NCBI GenBank assembly: GCA_027592785.1
Contig: JAQCLD010000032.1
Span: forward strand, 1 to 40,180
Source of the DNA: Acidobacteriota bacterium
GTDB lineage: Bacteria > Acidobacteriota > Terriglobia > Bryobacterales > UBA6623
DNA: 40,180 bases
Direction: 5' to 3'
Under the pieces are notes generated by a model that was given only the letters and a program-made list of their open reading frames with translations, had not been told where the DNA came from and searched no databases. The first letter of the stretch is position 1; each line of letters starts with the position of its first letter. The translations under genes and the position numbers were made by a program. This document shows positions 1-9,762 of the stretch, piece by piece.

Positions 1-30
1 GGGGATTGAGGGAGACGAAAGAGGGGGAGG

Positions 31-58
31 CGGGGACAGCCAGGCGTGGCAGTCCCCG
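31..58 (-). terminator. Stem-loop just after thiC
   Basis: A near-perfect inverted repeat starts about 8 nt beyond the thiC stop: a 7-bp outer stem (CGGGGAC/GTCCCCG), one A-A mismatch, a 4-bp inner stem (GCCA/TGGC) and a GGCG loop. Its position directly behind the minus-strand gene suggests a terminator or 3'-end stabilising hairpin. No clear U-run follows, so intrinsic termination is only inferred. Confidence 0.5.
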
Positions 59-66
59 AGGTGCGC

Positions 67-1506
<1,440 letters not shown>

Positions 1507-1594
1507 TCATTATCCCATTCGTTCGCCATGAGGTCCAAGGTCAAGCCGTACGCGTTGTTGCGGCTTCCAGGCTAGCTGGATATCCTTGCCCCTT

Positions 1595-2554
1595 ATGGCC
1601 CGTAAGTTCCTGACGTGGTTCGCCTTGCTGATGACGATTAGCGTGTCCGTCATGTTTTACCTGATCTTGAAGGACCCGCAGATGCGTGAACTCAAGAATC
1701 TGCGCGTCGACTCAACGCCTGAGCGCATCGCCCGCGGCGAGTATCTAGCGAATAACCTGTTGAGCTGCGTGCATTGTCACACGCAGCGCGACCGCGACGA
1801 TTACTCTTTGCCTGCCGTGGGCCCGGCGTTCGCCGGCGGTGACTGCTTGGATGAGACCTGGGGTTTCCCCGGGAAAATGTGCACGCCGAACATCACCTCC
1901 GACGCGGAAACGGGCATTGGCGCGTGGACCGACGACGAAGTGCTCCGCGCGATCCGCGAGGGCATCAGCCGCGACGGAATTGCGCTGTTTCCGCTGATGC
2001 CGTTCGACGCCTATCGTGACTTGCCGGACGAAGACGCCTACGCGGTGATTGCTTATCTACGAACGATCCCCCCGGTGAGTCGTTCGACGCCGGCGACGGT
2101 GGTGAACTTCCCAATGAGTGTCATCGTGCGGCAGATCCCGACGCCGCTTGAAGAACCCGTCCCGCCTGTCTCGCGCGACGACGAAGCTACTTACGGCGCA
2201 CATCTGGCGAAAATAGCCAGCTGCATAGGATGTCACTCCGAGGACGTGGACGACTTAGCGGGCGGTCAGAGTTTCCCCCTGCCGTCAGGGCCGCTTGCAT
2301 CGCCCAACATTACCCCCGATCCGACGGGCGTGCTGCCGGAAGAGTACGACGGCTTTGTGCGCATGTTCCGCAAGTTCGCTCCCGAGAATGAAGCGACGAC
2401 GGCGGTCGACCCGGAGCATCTAACGGTAATGCCGTGGCGCACTCTTGGGGGGCTGACGGACGAGGATTTGCACGCTCTGTTCACCTATTTGAGGACGGTG
2501 CGGCCGGTGGAAAACGCAGTTCAAGTCTATCCGGCGGACCCCGAAGTAAAGTAG
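1595..2554 (+). CDS. Membrane-anchored dihaem cytochrome c
   Basis: A 319-residue protein with one N-terminal membrane segment (about residues 7-25) and two class I cytochrome c modules. Haem motifs are CVHCH (Cys58, Cys61, His62) and CIGCH (Cys210, Cys213, His214). It resembles the dihaem c-type subunits that pass electrons from periplasmic dehydrogenases to the respiratory chain. The frame is open from a TTG at 1586, but the ATG at 1595 is preferred because the hydrophobic anchor follows directly and a TATCCT hexamer sits 8 nt upstream, the spacing seen at other starts here. No dehydrogenase partner is adjacent. The electron donor is unknown. The stop is TAG. Confidence 0.85.
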   Translation: MARKFLTWFALLMTISVSVMFYLILKDPQMRELKNLRVDSTPERIARGEYLANNLLSCVHCHTQRDRDDYSLPAVGPAFAGGDCLDETWGFPGKMCTPNITSDAETGIGAWTDDEVLRAIREGISRDGIALFPLMPFDAYRDLPDEDAYAVIAYLRTIPPVSRSTPATVVNFPMSVIVRQIPTPLEEPVPPVSRDDEATYGAHLAKIASCIGCHSEDVDDLAGGQSFPLPSGPLASPNITPDPTGVLPEEYDGFVRMFRKFAPENEATTAVDPEHLTVMPWRTLGGLTDEDLHALFTYLRTVRPVENAVQVYPADPEVK

Positions 2555-2604
2555 GCGGTTTGCTTCCGGGCCTGCCCTGTGCGAACCTAATAGGCTTTCC
2601 TGGA

Positions 2605-3552
2605 ATGCACCTTCGAATTCTCTATCACGACCGTTGTTTCGACGGCTCCTGCGCGGCCGCGATCTTCGGACACTTCTTCCGCCAGCGGATGGACGCTTCC
2701 GCCGAGTTCTCTCTACAGGGGCTGTTTCACCAGGCGAATCAACTTTTCCCGGACGAACTTTTCGCGGGGGACGAAAATGCCATCGTCGATTTCAAGTTCG
2801 CCAACAACCCGAAACTGAATTGGTGGTTCGACCATCACCAGAGCGCGTTCCTTTCCGAGGAAGACGAACAGGCGTTCGGACGGGACGAGTCAGGCAAGAA
2901 GTTTTACGACGCGAGTTATCGCTCTTGCACACAGTTCATTGCCGATATCGCACGGGACCGTTTTGGCTATGACCCTGTGGCGATGGCCGATCTGATCCAT
3001 TGGGCCGATATCATCGACGGAGCGCGTTATGACTGCGCGAAGACCGCGGTGGAGATGCCTGCCGCGGCGATGAAGCTCACGCTCGTTCTTGAGGCGTCGA
3101 AAGAAAATTTGACCAGCAAGGTTATCCCGCTGCTAACGGAATATTCGCTGGATGAAATTGTCGAGCGGCCGGATATCCGCCCGGTGTTCGATGAACTGTA
3201 CCGGCGGCACCAGGCTTCGATCGAGATCATTCGTAAGCGTTCGGTTAACAAGGACGGCGTGATTTATTTCGATCTCGGCGATACGGATCTCGCGGGCTAC
3301 AACAAATTCATTCCCTACTATCTGCATCCCGACGGCACGTATACCGTGTCGGTGTTGGATGCAGGCTTCCGGACGAAAATCTCGGTAGGGTCAAGCCCCT
3401 GGGCGGAGAACCCGAAGCATAACTTGGCGACGCTGTGTGAGCGCTACGGCGGCGGCGGGCACGCACGGGTCGGCGCAATCAGTTACGGTCCGGGCGAACT
3501 CGACAGAGCGCGTCAAACCGCAAGCGAAATTGTGGCCGAGTTGCAGACCTAA
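2605..3552 (+). CDS. DHH/DHHA1-family phosphoesterase
   Basis: A 315-residue protein of the DHH phosphoesterase superfamily (relatives include RecJ, nano-RNase/pAp phosphatase and cyclic-dinucleotide phosphodiesterases). The N-terminus carries the first metal-binding signature (YHDRCFDGS), an Asp-His-His triplet is at residues 76-78 (WWFDHHQS), and a DHHA1-type GGGGHARVGA motif lies near the C-terminus. It is probably a cytosolic Mn-dependent phosphodiesterase; the substrate cannot be told from sequence. The frame is open further upstream into the cytochrome gene, but homology-like sequence begins at the ATG at 2605. It converges with the next gene, overlapping it by 4 nt. Confidence 0.85.
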   Translation: MHLRILYHDRCFDGSCAAAIFGHFFRQRMDASAEFSLQGLFHQANQLFPDELFAGDENAIVDFKFANNPKLNWWFDHHQSAFLSEEDEQAFGRDESGKKFYDASYRSCTQFIADIARDRFGYDPVAMADLIHWADIIDGARYDCAKTAVEMPAAAMKLTLVLEASKENLTSKVIPLLTEYSLDEIVERPDIRPVFDELYRRHQASIEIIRKRSVNKDGVIYFDLGDTDLAGYNKFIPYYLHPDGTYTVSVLDAGFRTKISVGSSPWAENPKHNLATLCERYGGGGHARVGAISYGPGELDRARQTASEIVAELQT

Positions 3553-3971
3553 TTACGGCGGTAGCCTCGCCTCTTGGATCCCGCGCTTTTGAAGTGCAGC
3601 AGGCTTCCGAGGAGGACCAATAGGTATCCGGCGAAGATCCAAAGACTCACTTTGAAGTCTTCGATTCCATCGAAGCGGTAGGCCGAGCTCCAGAAGGCGC
3701 GGGAGCCGATGTAGAGCACGACCAGGCTCCACAGCACGTGCAGCGAGCGCGCCGCCTTACTGGGGCGGAAAGCTAGGACGACCGCGACTAATCCGAGCAG
3801 TCCCGCGCAGAGTACCGTACTGGTCACCGTACCGGACCAGGCCGGTATGGGATCGAGCTTGAGGTCGGAGGTCTCGAACGAGGCGATCAGCCCGACCCCG
3901 AGCAGAGCCAGGCTCAGGAGCAAGTTGACGATCAGGCTCAGGTATCCCAACAGACGGCCAAAAAAGCTCAT
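3549..3971 (-). CDS. Small four-helix membrane protein, unknown function
   Basis: A 140-residue, strongly hydrophobic protein with about four predicted membrane helices (roughly residues 8-30, 45-66, 75-92 and 108-128) and a basic C-terminal tail (KSAGSKRRGYRRN). I do not recognise a family. Its 3' end overlaps the stop of the DHH phosphoesterase by 4 nt in convergent orientation, so the two are not co-transcribed. Regular hydrophobic periodicity and a clean ATG support it as a real gene. Confidence 0.65.
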   Translation of the reverse strand: MSFFGRLLGYLSLIVNLLLSLALLGVGLIASFETSDLKLDPIPAWSGTVTSTVLCAGLLGLVAVVLAFRPSKAARSLHVLWSLVVLYIGSRAFWSSAYRFDGIEDFKVSLWIFAGYLLVLLGSLLHFKSAGSKRRGYRRN

Positions 3972-4246
3972 AAACGACGGACGGCTTCAGATAAACCGAG
4001 TGGGTATTGTATCAATACGCACGTTCTGGGGAGGGCGCTGAAGCGGGAAGCGGCAGCGCACTATTAGAGTTGACAGGGGACAATTGATCAATGCCGACTG
4101 AACCAGCCTGGGGCGGACATCGATGGATCAACGTCGCTGTTGGGCTTATAGTCGGCTAAGACCCCAGCACCCAAACTGACTGCGCCCCTACCCTGATAGA
4201 ACGCTACCCGGAAGATCGCCAGCTAAAGCATGGCGGCTCGGATCCC

Positions 4247-4252
4247 TATACT
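4247..4252 (+). promoter_or_regulatory. -10 element (TATACT) 8 nt before the start codon
   Basis: TATACT matches the -10 consensus at 5 of 6 positions and ends 8 nt before the ATG at 4261, so transcription would begin at or within a few nt of the start codon. No good -35 and no Shine-Dalgarno sequence are seen. Confidence 0.45.
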
Positions 4253-4260
4253 GAAGAACC

Positions 4261-5544
4261 ATGGTTCGGCTGGCGTTATTGTTGCTGTTGGCGGTTGTTG
4301 GTTCTGCCGTTGAACGGGAGCCGTTGGAGGTTTTTCGCGAGCGGCGGGAGCGGCTGGCGGTTGAGAAGCCGGACGGGGTCATCATTCTGCTGGGGTTGGA
4401 AGAGGACGAAGGGCGTCCAGGGCCGAGCCGTTTTCGTCAGCAGAATGAGTTTTACTACCTGACGGGCTGGAATGCGCCGGGAGCGGCTGCGCTACTGTTG
4501 CCTGCGCGCGTTGGAAAGGCTTATCGGGAGATGCTCTTTCTGCCCCGACGCGATCCGCATGAAGAAGCCTGGCGGGGCGCGCGGGTGAACCCCAATTCTA
4601 AGGAAGCTTCGCGGTTGAGCGGTTTTGCGGACGTTCGCAGCAGGGCGGACTTCGAGAAAGTTCTGAGCAAGGAATTGCGGTCTTATGCGGCGGCGTATGG
4701 CGTGACATCTTTGCCCTCGGATAGCTACGGCGCCATGTCGCACGTCGATCTGGCTGAGCGGCTGAACGAGGCGGCGGGACTTGCGGTGCAGGACGTGCGG
4801 CCTGTGATCGACCGCATGCGGCTGATCAAATCGCCGGGAGAGGTCGCCTTGATCGAGAAGGCTATCGCCTGCTCGGCGGCCGCGCACATTGCCGCCATGC
4901 GCAATGTGAGTGAGGCGAAGCGCGAGTTTCAGATACAGGCCAAAATGACCGAAGCCCTGTTAGCCAGCGGCTGCGAGCGGAACGCTTATGCGCCGATCGT
5001 TGCCGCCGGGGCGAACAGCGTCGTGTTGCACTACACCGAGAACGACGCGGAGGTTGCGCCGGGTGATCTGGCGTTGCTCGACGTGGGCGGCGAATACAGT
5101 TTCTACGCTGCGGATTTGACCCGGACGCTGCCGGTTTCGGGCCGATTCAGCGAGCGCCAGCGGAGCGTCTATGACCTGGTGTTGAAGGCCCAGCGGGTAG
5201 TCATCGCCGCAGTGAAGCCGGGCATGACGCTGTCGGGGAGCGGCTCGAATAGCCTTACGCAGATTGCTCGCGACGTATTCGAGGCGGAGAAGCGTGGGCT
5301 TTCACGGCGTTTCACGCATGGCATAGGACATCACGTCGGCCTGGCCGTCCACGACTCCGGCGATCCTTTCGAGCCTTTGCAGGCAGGAATGGTGATTACA
5401 GTGGAGCCCGGACTCTATCTGCCTGACGAACGCTTCGGCGTGCGTATCGAAGACATGGTGCTGGTGACCGAAGACGGCGCGCGGGTACTCAGCGCAATGC
5501 TGCCCAGCGATGCTGCCGAAGTGGAACGGCTGATCAACAGGTAA
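4261..5544 (+). CDS. Exported Xaa-Pro aminopeptidase (M24B)
   Basis: A 427-residue metallopeptidase of the M24B family that removes N-terminal residues preceding proline. It has a hydrophobic N-terminal signal or anchor (residues 1-16), an AMP_N-type domain (about 20-150) and a pita-bread catalytic domain (about 190-427). All five dinuclear-metal ligands are in place: Asp274 (LLDVGG), Asp285 (AADLTRT), His353 (THGIGHHVG), Glu382 (VEPGLY) and Glu397 (VRIEDM). The signal suggests periplasmic action, unlike cytosolic PepP. It stands alone behind a 289-bp non-coding stretch and has a -10-like hexamer 8 nt before the ATG. It ends 3 nt from the convergent next gene. Confidence 0.9.
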   Translation: MVRLALLLLLAVVGSAVEREPLEVFRERRERLAVEKPDGVIILLGLEEDEGRPGPSRFRQQNEFYYLTGWNAPGAAALLLPARVGKAYREMLFLPRRDPHEEAWRGARVNPNSKEASRLSGFADVRSRADFEKVLSKELRSYAAAYGVTSLPSDSYGAMSHVDLAERLNEAAGLAVQDVRPVIDRMRLIKSPGEVALIEKAIACSAAAHIAAMRNVSEAKREFQIQAKMTEALLASGCERNAYAPIVAAGANSVVLHYTENDAEVAPGDLALLDVGGEYSFYAADLTRTLPVSGRFSERQRSVYDLVLKAQRVVIAAVKPGMTLSGSGSNSLTQIARDVFEAEKRGLSRRFTHGIGHHVGLAVHDSGDPFEPLQAGMVITVEPGLYLPDERFGVRIEDMVLVTEDGARVLSAMLPSDAAEVERLINR

Positions 5545-5547
5545 TAG

Positions 5548-6771
5548 TTAGTGAGAGGAACTTGCCGGCTCGGCTGCCAGTACGGGTTGCTGCTGATCGA
5601 GCAAGAGCAGCGTGTCTTTGAGGGCCTGTCCGAAAGCCTTGGCTTGGAAGATGTTGAATTCGTGAATCTCGTGATTGTTGAGGCCCGCGCTAATGGCGTC
5701 GCGCCAGGGATAGGCTCGCGGATTGCGGTTGTAGATGAAATAGAAAATCGGCGCCGAAGTTAGCGCTTGCTGCGGCATGATGGCGGTTTCAGGAGAGCGG
5801 TCAAAGACAAGCTTAGGGCCAAGGAAGATGATCGCGTCCGGCTCGTCCTCGCTCTTGGCGAGATGCGTCTCGAAAAGTTCCTGAATGAAGCGCCGGCTGC
5901 TTTCCTTGTCCTGCAATTTTTCGATGTCGACCGAACCGCCCTGGATGTTGCCGAAGGCGTCTCCTAGGGCGGGGAAATCGATTCTCGGGGCGCGATCTTG
6001 CTCGAAGAACACTTGCTCAAGTTGCGATTGATAGGCGACGACGCTGAAGATTCCAAACTGCGGCTCTCTGCTAATTGCACGGACCATGGAGACAACGCTG
6101 CTTAGGTCATAGGAATTCAAGCGAGCCATGGCCGCGTTGGCCGGAGCGAAATTGATGATCAGTTTGACGTGCCGGAGCGCTTCTCGGGGACGCATCACTG
6201 GCGGCTCGTCCGCGAACACTTCGTTGCTGAAAGCTGTGACGAGGCTTGCGCTGGGGTTGCTGGCCAGCTTTTCGAATTCCTCCACCGTTTCGGCGGCCAC
6301 TTCCCAGTTGGAGGCGCAGACCTTTTCCACCCGATCGCGCATCAGCCAATTGATCTTGTATTTGCCGGGGCCGAGCCGGAACTTGCCTGGCAAGTTAACC
6401 GCTCCCGTGGCGTCGGCTGGTATGGAAGGCACTACATAACGGTGCTGCATGTAGACCTGTTCGCCGGGACTGTCGAGCGGCGTAATGCGGAAGACGACGC
6501 GCAGGGAGTTGCCGTCACCGGCCAAAGCGGCTAGCGGAATCTCAGCATTGTAGCCCGCCCGGAAGTTGAGGTCGTACTCGAGTTCCGAGTCGAGGGGCTC
6601 GACGTAGCAGGGGAGATCGCTTCGCTTTTCATCGGACGAAAGCACCGCCAAGTCGCCGGCTCCGAGAAAGCCGTTGCCGTCTTGGCCCAGTCGCAGCAGC
6701 TCCTGCCCAAAAGACGTACTCGCCAGGCAGAGAGCCAGAAAGCATAGAGGGGCTGAGGTTCCGCGACTCAT
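5548..6771 (-). CDS. Secreted protein of unknown function (acidobacterial type)
   Basis: A 407-residue protein starting with a signal peptide (MSRGTSAPLCFLALCLASTS, ending at FGQ). The frame is open for 38 more codons upstream, but the signal peptide and a perfect TATAAT 15 nt before the ATG at 6771 fix the start. The middle (about residues 190-350) has the alternating hydrophobic pattern of an alpha/beta fold and ends in an Ala/Ser-rich tail. It recalls the VWFA-like secreted proteins common in Acidobacteria, but I see no metal-ion-dependent adhesion motif. Function is unknown. Confidence 0.7.
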   Translation of the reverse strand: MSRGTSAPLCFLALCLASTSFGQELLRLGQDGNGFLGAGDLAVLSSDEKRSDLPCYVEPLDSELEYDLNFRAGYNAEIPLAALAGDGNSLRVVFRITPLDSPGEQVYMQHRYVVPSIPADATGAVNLPGKFRLGPGKYKINWLMRDRVEKVCASNWEVAAETVEEFEKLASNPSASLVTAFSNEVFADEPPVMRPREALRHVKLIINFAPANAAMARLNSYDLSSVVSMVRAISREPQFGIFSVVAYQSQLEQVFFEQDRAPRIDFPALGDAFGNIQGGSVDIEKLQDKESSRRFIQELFETHLAKSEDEPDAIIFLGPKLVFDRSPETAIMPQQALTSAPIFYFIYNRNPRAYPWRDAISAGLNNHEIHEFNIFQAKAFGQALKDTLLLLDQQQPVLAAEPASSSH

Positions 6772-6786
6772 CGAGATAACTGCTGA

Positions 6787-6792
6787 ATTATA
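6787..6792 (-). promoter_or_regulatory. -10 element (TATAAT) for the secreted protein gene
   Basis: A perfect TATAAT on the minus strand, 15 nt upstream of the ATG at 6771. A partial -35 (TTCTAA, 3 of 6) lies 17 nt further upstream. Predicted 5' leader is under 10 nt. Confidence 0.5.
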
Positions 6793-6847
6793 GCTTGTGG
6801 CTGCAAATCTTAGAAGGGGCCCCGGTCGTGCGCAGAAAGAACTTGAC

Positions 6848-7864
6848 ATGGGGCGAAGAAACGGCGAATATTCTGTCGTGCTCATCGAATCCTACATCCC
6901 CTCAGCCACCGTTCCCAGCCTTGTCGGCATCGCCCGTCTGGCGGCGGAGTCGCCAGTGATCAGTGCCAAGCGGCAGGTTGAGTATCGTTCGCTAGAGAGC
7001 CGATCCGTATTGAACCGTTGCAGCAACCCGCGGATGCCGTTTTCCTGGACGATCAATCCCTACAGAGGTTGCGAGATAGGTTGCCGTTACTGCTACGCAC
7101 GTTACACGCACGAGTTCATGGGGATGGAGGACGGCAAGCTCTTCGAGACGCGGATTTACGCTAAGTCCGAAGCTGCCGCTCTGCTGAGGCGAGACTTGCG
7201 GAGACCCATCGCCGGCGCGATCGCCATGGGGACCAGCACCGACCCTTATCAACCGGCGGAGAAGAAGTTTCTCGTGACCCGTGAGTTGTTTGAAGTTTTT
7301 GCCGAGGGCTCGGGACGTGAGCTGTCGATCACGACCAAAGGCGATGGGGTTGTGCGCGACTTGGATCTGCTGCAGGCGATCTCGCAGCGGAACCGGCTGT
7401 CGGTGAACATTACGATCACCACGGTCGACGCGGATCTGGCGCGATTGTTGGAGCCGCTTGCGCCACGTCCGGATTTGCGGCTGGCGGCGCTGTCGGCGCT
7501 GGCGGATGCCGGAATCCAGACCGGAGTTTTCGCCAGTCCGATTCTGCCCTGGATCACCGACGCTACTGGACAACTGGAAGATCTCGGCCGAGCGGCGCAA
7601 GATGCCGGGGCAAGGTATTTAACAGGAGGAACGCTGTTTCTGAAGGATAGCGCCAGGCAGGAGTTTTTCCCGCTGTTGCGCGATCACTTCCCGCATCTTG
7701 TTTCGGACTACGAGCGGCTTTATCGTTGGGACGCCTATCCCAAGGGTGGGCGGGTCGAGCGGATTGAGCGAACCTTGCGTGAGGTGAGGGAGCGGTTTGG
7801 GTTACGTGCGGCGGCGGTTTTTGCAGGGCCGCTGATCAATTCGCAACTCAGCTTGTTTGATTAA
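6848..7864 (+). CDS. SPL-family radical SAM protein
   Basis: A 338-residue radical SAM protein related to spore photoproduct lyase and the Rv2578c family. The cluster motif CEIGCRYC gives Cys75, Cys79 and Cys82, preceded by the typical NPYRG and followed by an MGTSTDPYQP segment. It probably does radical chemistry on DNA or another nucleic-acid substrate; this is inferred from the family. The start is uncertain: a GTG at 6797, the ATG at 6848, and a GTG at 6878 are all possible. The last is favoured by a TTGACA (6843-6848) plus AATATT (6867-6872) promoter that would make the mRNA begin at that GTG. The gene overlaps cutA tail-to-tail by 17 nt. Confidence 0.88.
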   Translation: MGRRNGEYSVVLIESYIPSATVPSLVGIARLAAESPVISAKRQVEYRSLESRSVLNRCSNPRMPFSWTINPYRGCEIGCRYCYARYTHEFMGMEDGKLFETRIYAKSEAAALLRRDLRRPIAGAIAMGTSTDPYQPAEKKFLVTRELFEVFAEGSGRELSITTKGDGVVRDLDLLQAISQRNRLSVNITITTVDADLARLLEPLAPRPDLRLAALSALADAGIQTGVFASPILPWITDATGQLEDLGRAAQDAGARYLTGGTLFLKDSARQEFFPLLRDHFPHLVSDYERLYRWDAYPKGGRVERIERTLREVRERFGLRAAAVFAGPLINSQLSLFD

Positions 7865-8189
7865 CGTTGGCGTCGATCCAAGCGAGATAGGCGGATGAAC
7901 CGTCCACGATCGGCAGTACTACGAATTCGGGAAGTTCGTAGGAGTGCAACTCGTTGATGGCCGCCTCGAGTTGGGGGAGTAGTTCGACGCGAGTCTTGAT
8001 CATCAACAGGACCTCGGTGTCGTCTTGCACCTGCCCGTTCCACCAATAGAACGAGCGCATGCCGGGCACGACGTTGACGCATGCGGCGAGACGACGGGAG
8101 ACCAGTTCTTGGGCCAGTCGAGCGGCTTCTTCGGGCGATCCGCAGGTGGTTAGCGCGATTCTTTGCGATTTGAAGGAGGGTTCGGACAC
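7848..8189 (-). CDS. cutA: Divalent cation tolerance protein CutA
   Basis: A 113-residue protein of the trimeric, PII-like CutA1 family, linked to divalent metal tolerance; the molecular role is unsettled. Family segments are all present: an N-terminal TTCGSPEEA, LVSRRLAACVNVVPG, the SFYWWNG loop, EVLLMIKT and YELPEFVVLPI. It begins at a GTG (8189) with no obvious Shine-Dalgarno sequence. Length is standard. It is convergent with the radical SAM gene and divergent from the ftsB-like gene. Confidence 0.95.
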   Translation of the reverse strand: MSEPSFKSQRIALTTCGSPEEAARLAQELVSRRLAACVNVVPGMRSFYWWNGQVQDDTEVLLMIKTRVELLPQLEAAINELHSYELPEFVVLPIVDGSSAYLAWIDANVNQTS

Positions 8190-8219
8190 GTAGCACTAGG
8201 CCCCAGAGCCTGTTTCGAT

Positions 8220-8225
8220 TATCAT
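8220..8225 (+). promoter_or_regulatory. -10 element (TATCAT) before the ftsB-like gene
   Basis: TATCAT (5 of 6) ends 13 nt before the GTG at 8239; a weaker GATAAC lies 6 nt before it. Either predicts a very short or absent leader. Confidence 0.35.
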
Positions 8226-8238
8226 CGATAACACGGCT

Positions 8239-8541
8239 GTGACAGTTCCTGACTCCATTTGGCTGGTCCGCAAGCGGATTGGATACATCTGCGCCATCGG
8301 GTTAGCGGTCGCTTGGCTGCAGGCGTCGGGGATGCAGGCCGTTCTGGACTTGCGTGAGGCTTGGATGGAAGAGAGCCGCCTCAGCGAGCAAATTCAAGAA
8401 CTCGAACAGCACAACGCCGAGCTTGAAGCCGACATCAAAGCGTTGGAATCCAACGGATTCCGGGTGGAGCAACTCGCCCGGGAGAAGCTCGGACTGGCCC
8501 GCGAGAACGAGGTCGTGGTTGTCGTTCCGGGCAAGAAGTAG
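8239..8541 (+). CDS. ftsB: FtsB/DivIC-type septum formation initiator
   Basis: A 100-residue bitopic membrane protein with a short cytoplasmic head, one membrane helix (about residues 13-30), a coiled coil with heptad leucines (about 38-72) and the Glu/Ala-Arg-Glu-Lys-Leu-Gly block (LAREKLGLA) conserved in FtsB/DivIC. Members bridge FtsL and FtsQ in the divisome. The start is a GTG without a Shine-Dalgarno sequence. The gene symbol is by family; FtsB and DivIC cannot be separated here. It ends in TAG 9 nt from the convergent thiG. Confidence 0.82.
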   Translation: MTVPDSIWLVRKRIGYICAIGLAVAWLQASGMQAVLDLREAWMEESRLSEQIQELEQHNAELEADIKALESNGFRVEQLAREKLGLARENEVVVVVPGKK

Positions 8542-8550
8542 AGTCTGCGC

Positions 8551-9324
8551 TTAGCCGGCGATGACGCCCTCCAGGGGTGAGCTGGCCGAGGCGTAGAGTT
8601 TCCTGGGCATGCGTCCGGCCTCGAAGGCGAGCCGACCGGCTTCCACGCCAAGCTTCATGGCAAGCGCCATCTTCTCAGCGTAATCGGCCAGGGCGATCGC
8701 CGTATTCATCAGAATGCCGTCGAAGCCCAGTTCCATGGCGATGGCGGCATCCGATGCGGTGCCGACGCCGGCGTCAACGATCAACGGCACTTGGGTGATG
8801 AGCTCGCGCAAGATCATCAGGTTGGCGCGGTTCTGGATACCCATCCCCGAGCCAATGGCAGCGGCGAGAGGCATGACGGCGGCAGCCCCGGCGTCGATCA
8901 GCTTGCGGGCGTTGATGAGGTCGTCGGTGGTGTACGGCAAAACCACGAAGCCTTCTTTGGCGAGGACGCGGGTGGCTTCGAGCAATCCTTCGTTGTCGGG
9001 GAATAGCGTCTTCTCGTCGCCGATAACCTCGAGCTTGACCCAGTTGGAGAGGCCGACTTCGCGGCCCAAACGCGCTGTGCGGATCGCTTCGTCCGCGGTA
9101 TAACAACCGGCGGTGTTGGGCAGGATGAACATCTTGTCCCGATCGATGTAGTCGAGCAGCGACTCTTCGGAGCGGTTGGTCAGGTTGACGCGCCGGACGG
9201 CGACTGTGACGCAGTCGGAACCAGTCAGGTCGTGACAGCGCTTCATCTCTTTGAAGCTGCGGTATTTGCCAGTACCCACGAGCAAGCGGGAGTTGAATTC
9301 ACGGTCGGCGATTCGCAAAGCCAT
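8551..9324 (-). CDS. thiG: Thiazole synthase ThiG
   Basis: ThiG is the cytosolic TIM-barrel enzyme that builds the thiazole phosphate of thiamine from deoxyxylulose phosphate, dehydroglycine and ThiS thiocarboxylate. The 257 residues contain the family's opening block ([11 protein letters not shown]), the Schiff-base lysine region ([10 protein letters not shown]), VLPYTTDD, the phosphate-binding [12 protein letters not shown] and [12 protein letters not shown]. The frame is open to 9393, but the ATG at 9324 matches the family start and has TACAAT 8 nt upstream. No thiS, thiH or thiO neighbours are in the window. Confidence 0.96.
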   Translation of the reverse strand: MALRIADREFNSRLLVGTGKYRSFKEMKRCHDLTGSDCVTVAVRRVNLTNRSEESLLDYIDRDKMFILPNTAGCYTADEAIRTARLGREVGLSNWVKLEVIGDEKTLFPDNEGLLEATRVLAKEGFVVLPYTTDDLINARKLIDAGAAAVMPLAAAIGSGMGIQNRANLMILRELITQVPLIVDAGVGTASDAAIAMELGFDGILMNTAIALADYAEKMALAMKLGVEAGRLAFEAGRMPRKLYASASSPLEGVIAG

Positions 9325-9332
9325 AGAACCGC

Positions 9333-9338
9333 ATTGTA
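9333..9338 (-). promoter_or_regulatory. -10 element (TACAAT) for thiG
   Basis: TACAAT on the minus strand ends 8 nt before the thiG ATG. No recognisable -35 or Shine-Dalgarno sequence. It lies 14 bp from a divergent TAGAAT (9353-9358). Confidence 0.45.
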
Positions 9339-9352
9339 TCGGGTTGGTGAGG

Positions 9353-9358
9353 TAGAAT
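9353..9358 (+). promoter_or_regulatory. -10 element (TAGAAT) for the HTTM operon
   Basis: TAGAAT (5 of 6) is followed after 8 nt by an ACG codon (9367) in the frame of the next gene, exactly where an ATG would be expected from the other starts in this window. Confidence 0.4.
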
Positions 9359-9366
9359 CGCGCTCT

Positions 9367-9762
9367 ACGCTGCGGCGTTGGTGCATTGAACACGCTAATT
9401 CAATTGACCGCCCTATCAGTCTGCCGGTTGCTCTCGGCGGCATCTTCTTTGCGGCGTACTTGGGATTCCAAGGTTTCTTTGCGGTTTCTTGCCTCGCGGT
9501 CGATTATGGTTGCCTGCTGACGTGGACGATGTATTCCGGTCGAAGCCCAAGCCCCGACATATTTGTCGAGTGGAAGTCGGGCGGCGAAGCGACGTTGGCT
9601 GAGATTCAGCAGAAGTATGGCGTTGGCAGGGTGCTGGGCTCGAAGGTGGACGAGGGCAAGTGGGTCCCGCCGCATCTGTGCGCGAACCTGCCGGATGCGC
9701 AGTTTGTGCGGTTGGAGTTTCGCAGGCCGAATCGTACGGAGAGGTTTTCCTGCGCCCCATGA
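9367..9762 (+). CDS. Small membrane protein coupled to HTTM gene; start codon ACG or altered
   Basis: An unrecognised protein of about 131 residues with a basic N-terminus, one or two hydrophobic segments (about residues 19-45) and a soluble C-terminal domain ([17 protein letters not shown] and onward). The frame is open back to a GTG at 9232, but that region is inside thiG. There is no ATG, GTG or TTG between the promoter and the membrane segment. The best-placed codon is ACG at 9367, 8 nt after TAGAAT, so the start may be a mutated ATG or a rare ACG start. Its TGA overlaps the ATG of the HTTM gene (ATGA), implying translational coupling. The downstream gene is broken, so this may be a decaying operon. 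Confidence 0.5.
   Translation, partial: TLRRWCIEHANSIDRPISLPVALGGIFFAAYLGFQGFFAVSCLAVDYGCLLTWTMYSGRSPSPDIFVEWKSGGEATLAEIQQKYGVGRVLGSKVDEGKWVPPHLCANLPDAQFVRLEFRRPNRTERFSCAP

Noticed and set aside
2434..2604. Upstream extension of the DHH phosphoesterase into the cytochrome gene
   Set aside because: The extension is out of frame with the cytochrome, has no family similarity, and the ATG at 2605 begins the conserved N-terminus.
4070..4095. Promoter with a perfect TTGACA
   Set aside because: No acceptable -10 at 16-18 nt, and the hexamer is about 190 bp from the next start.
6992..7600. 202-codon ORF opposite the radical SAM gene
   Set aside because: Arg-rich shadow frame of a clearly coding gene on the other strand.
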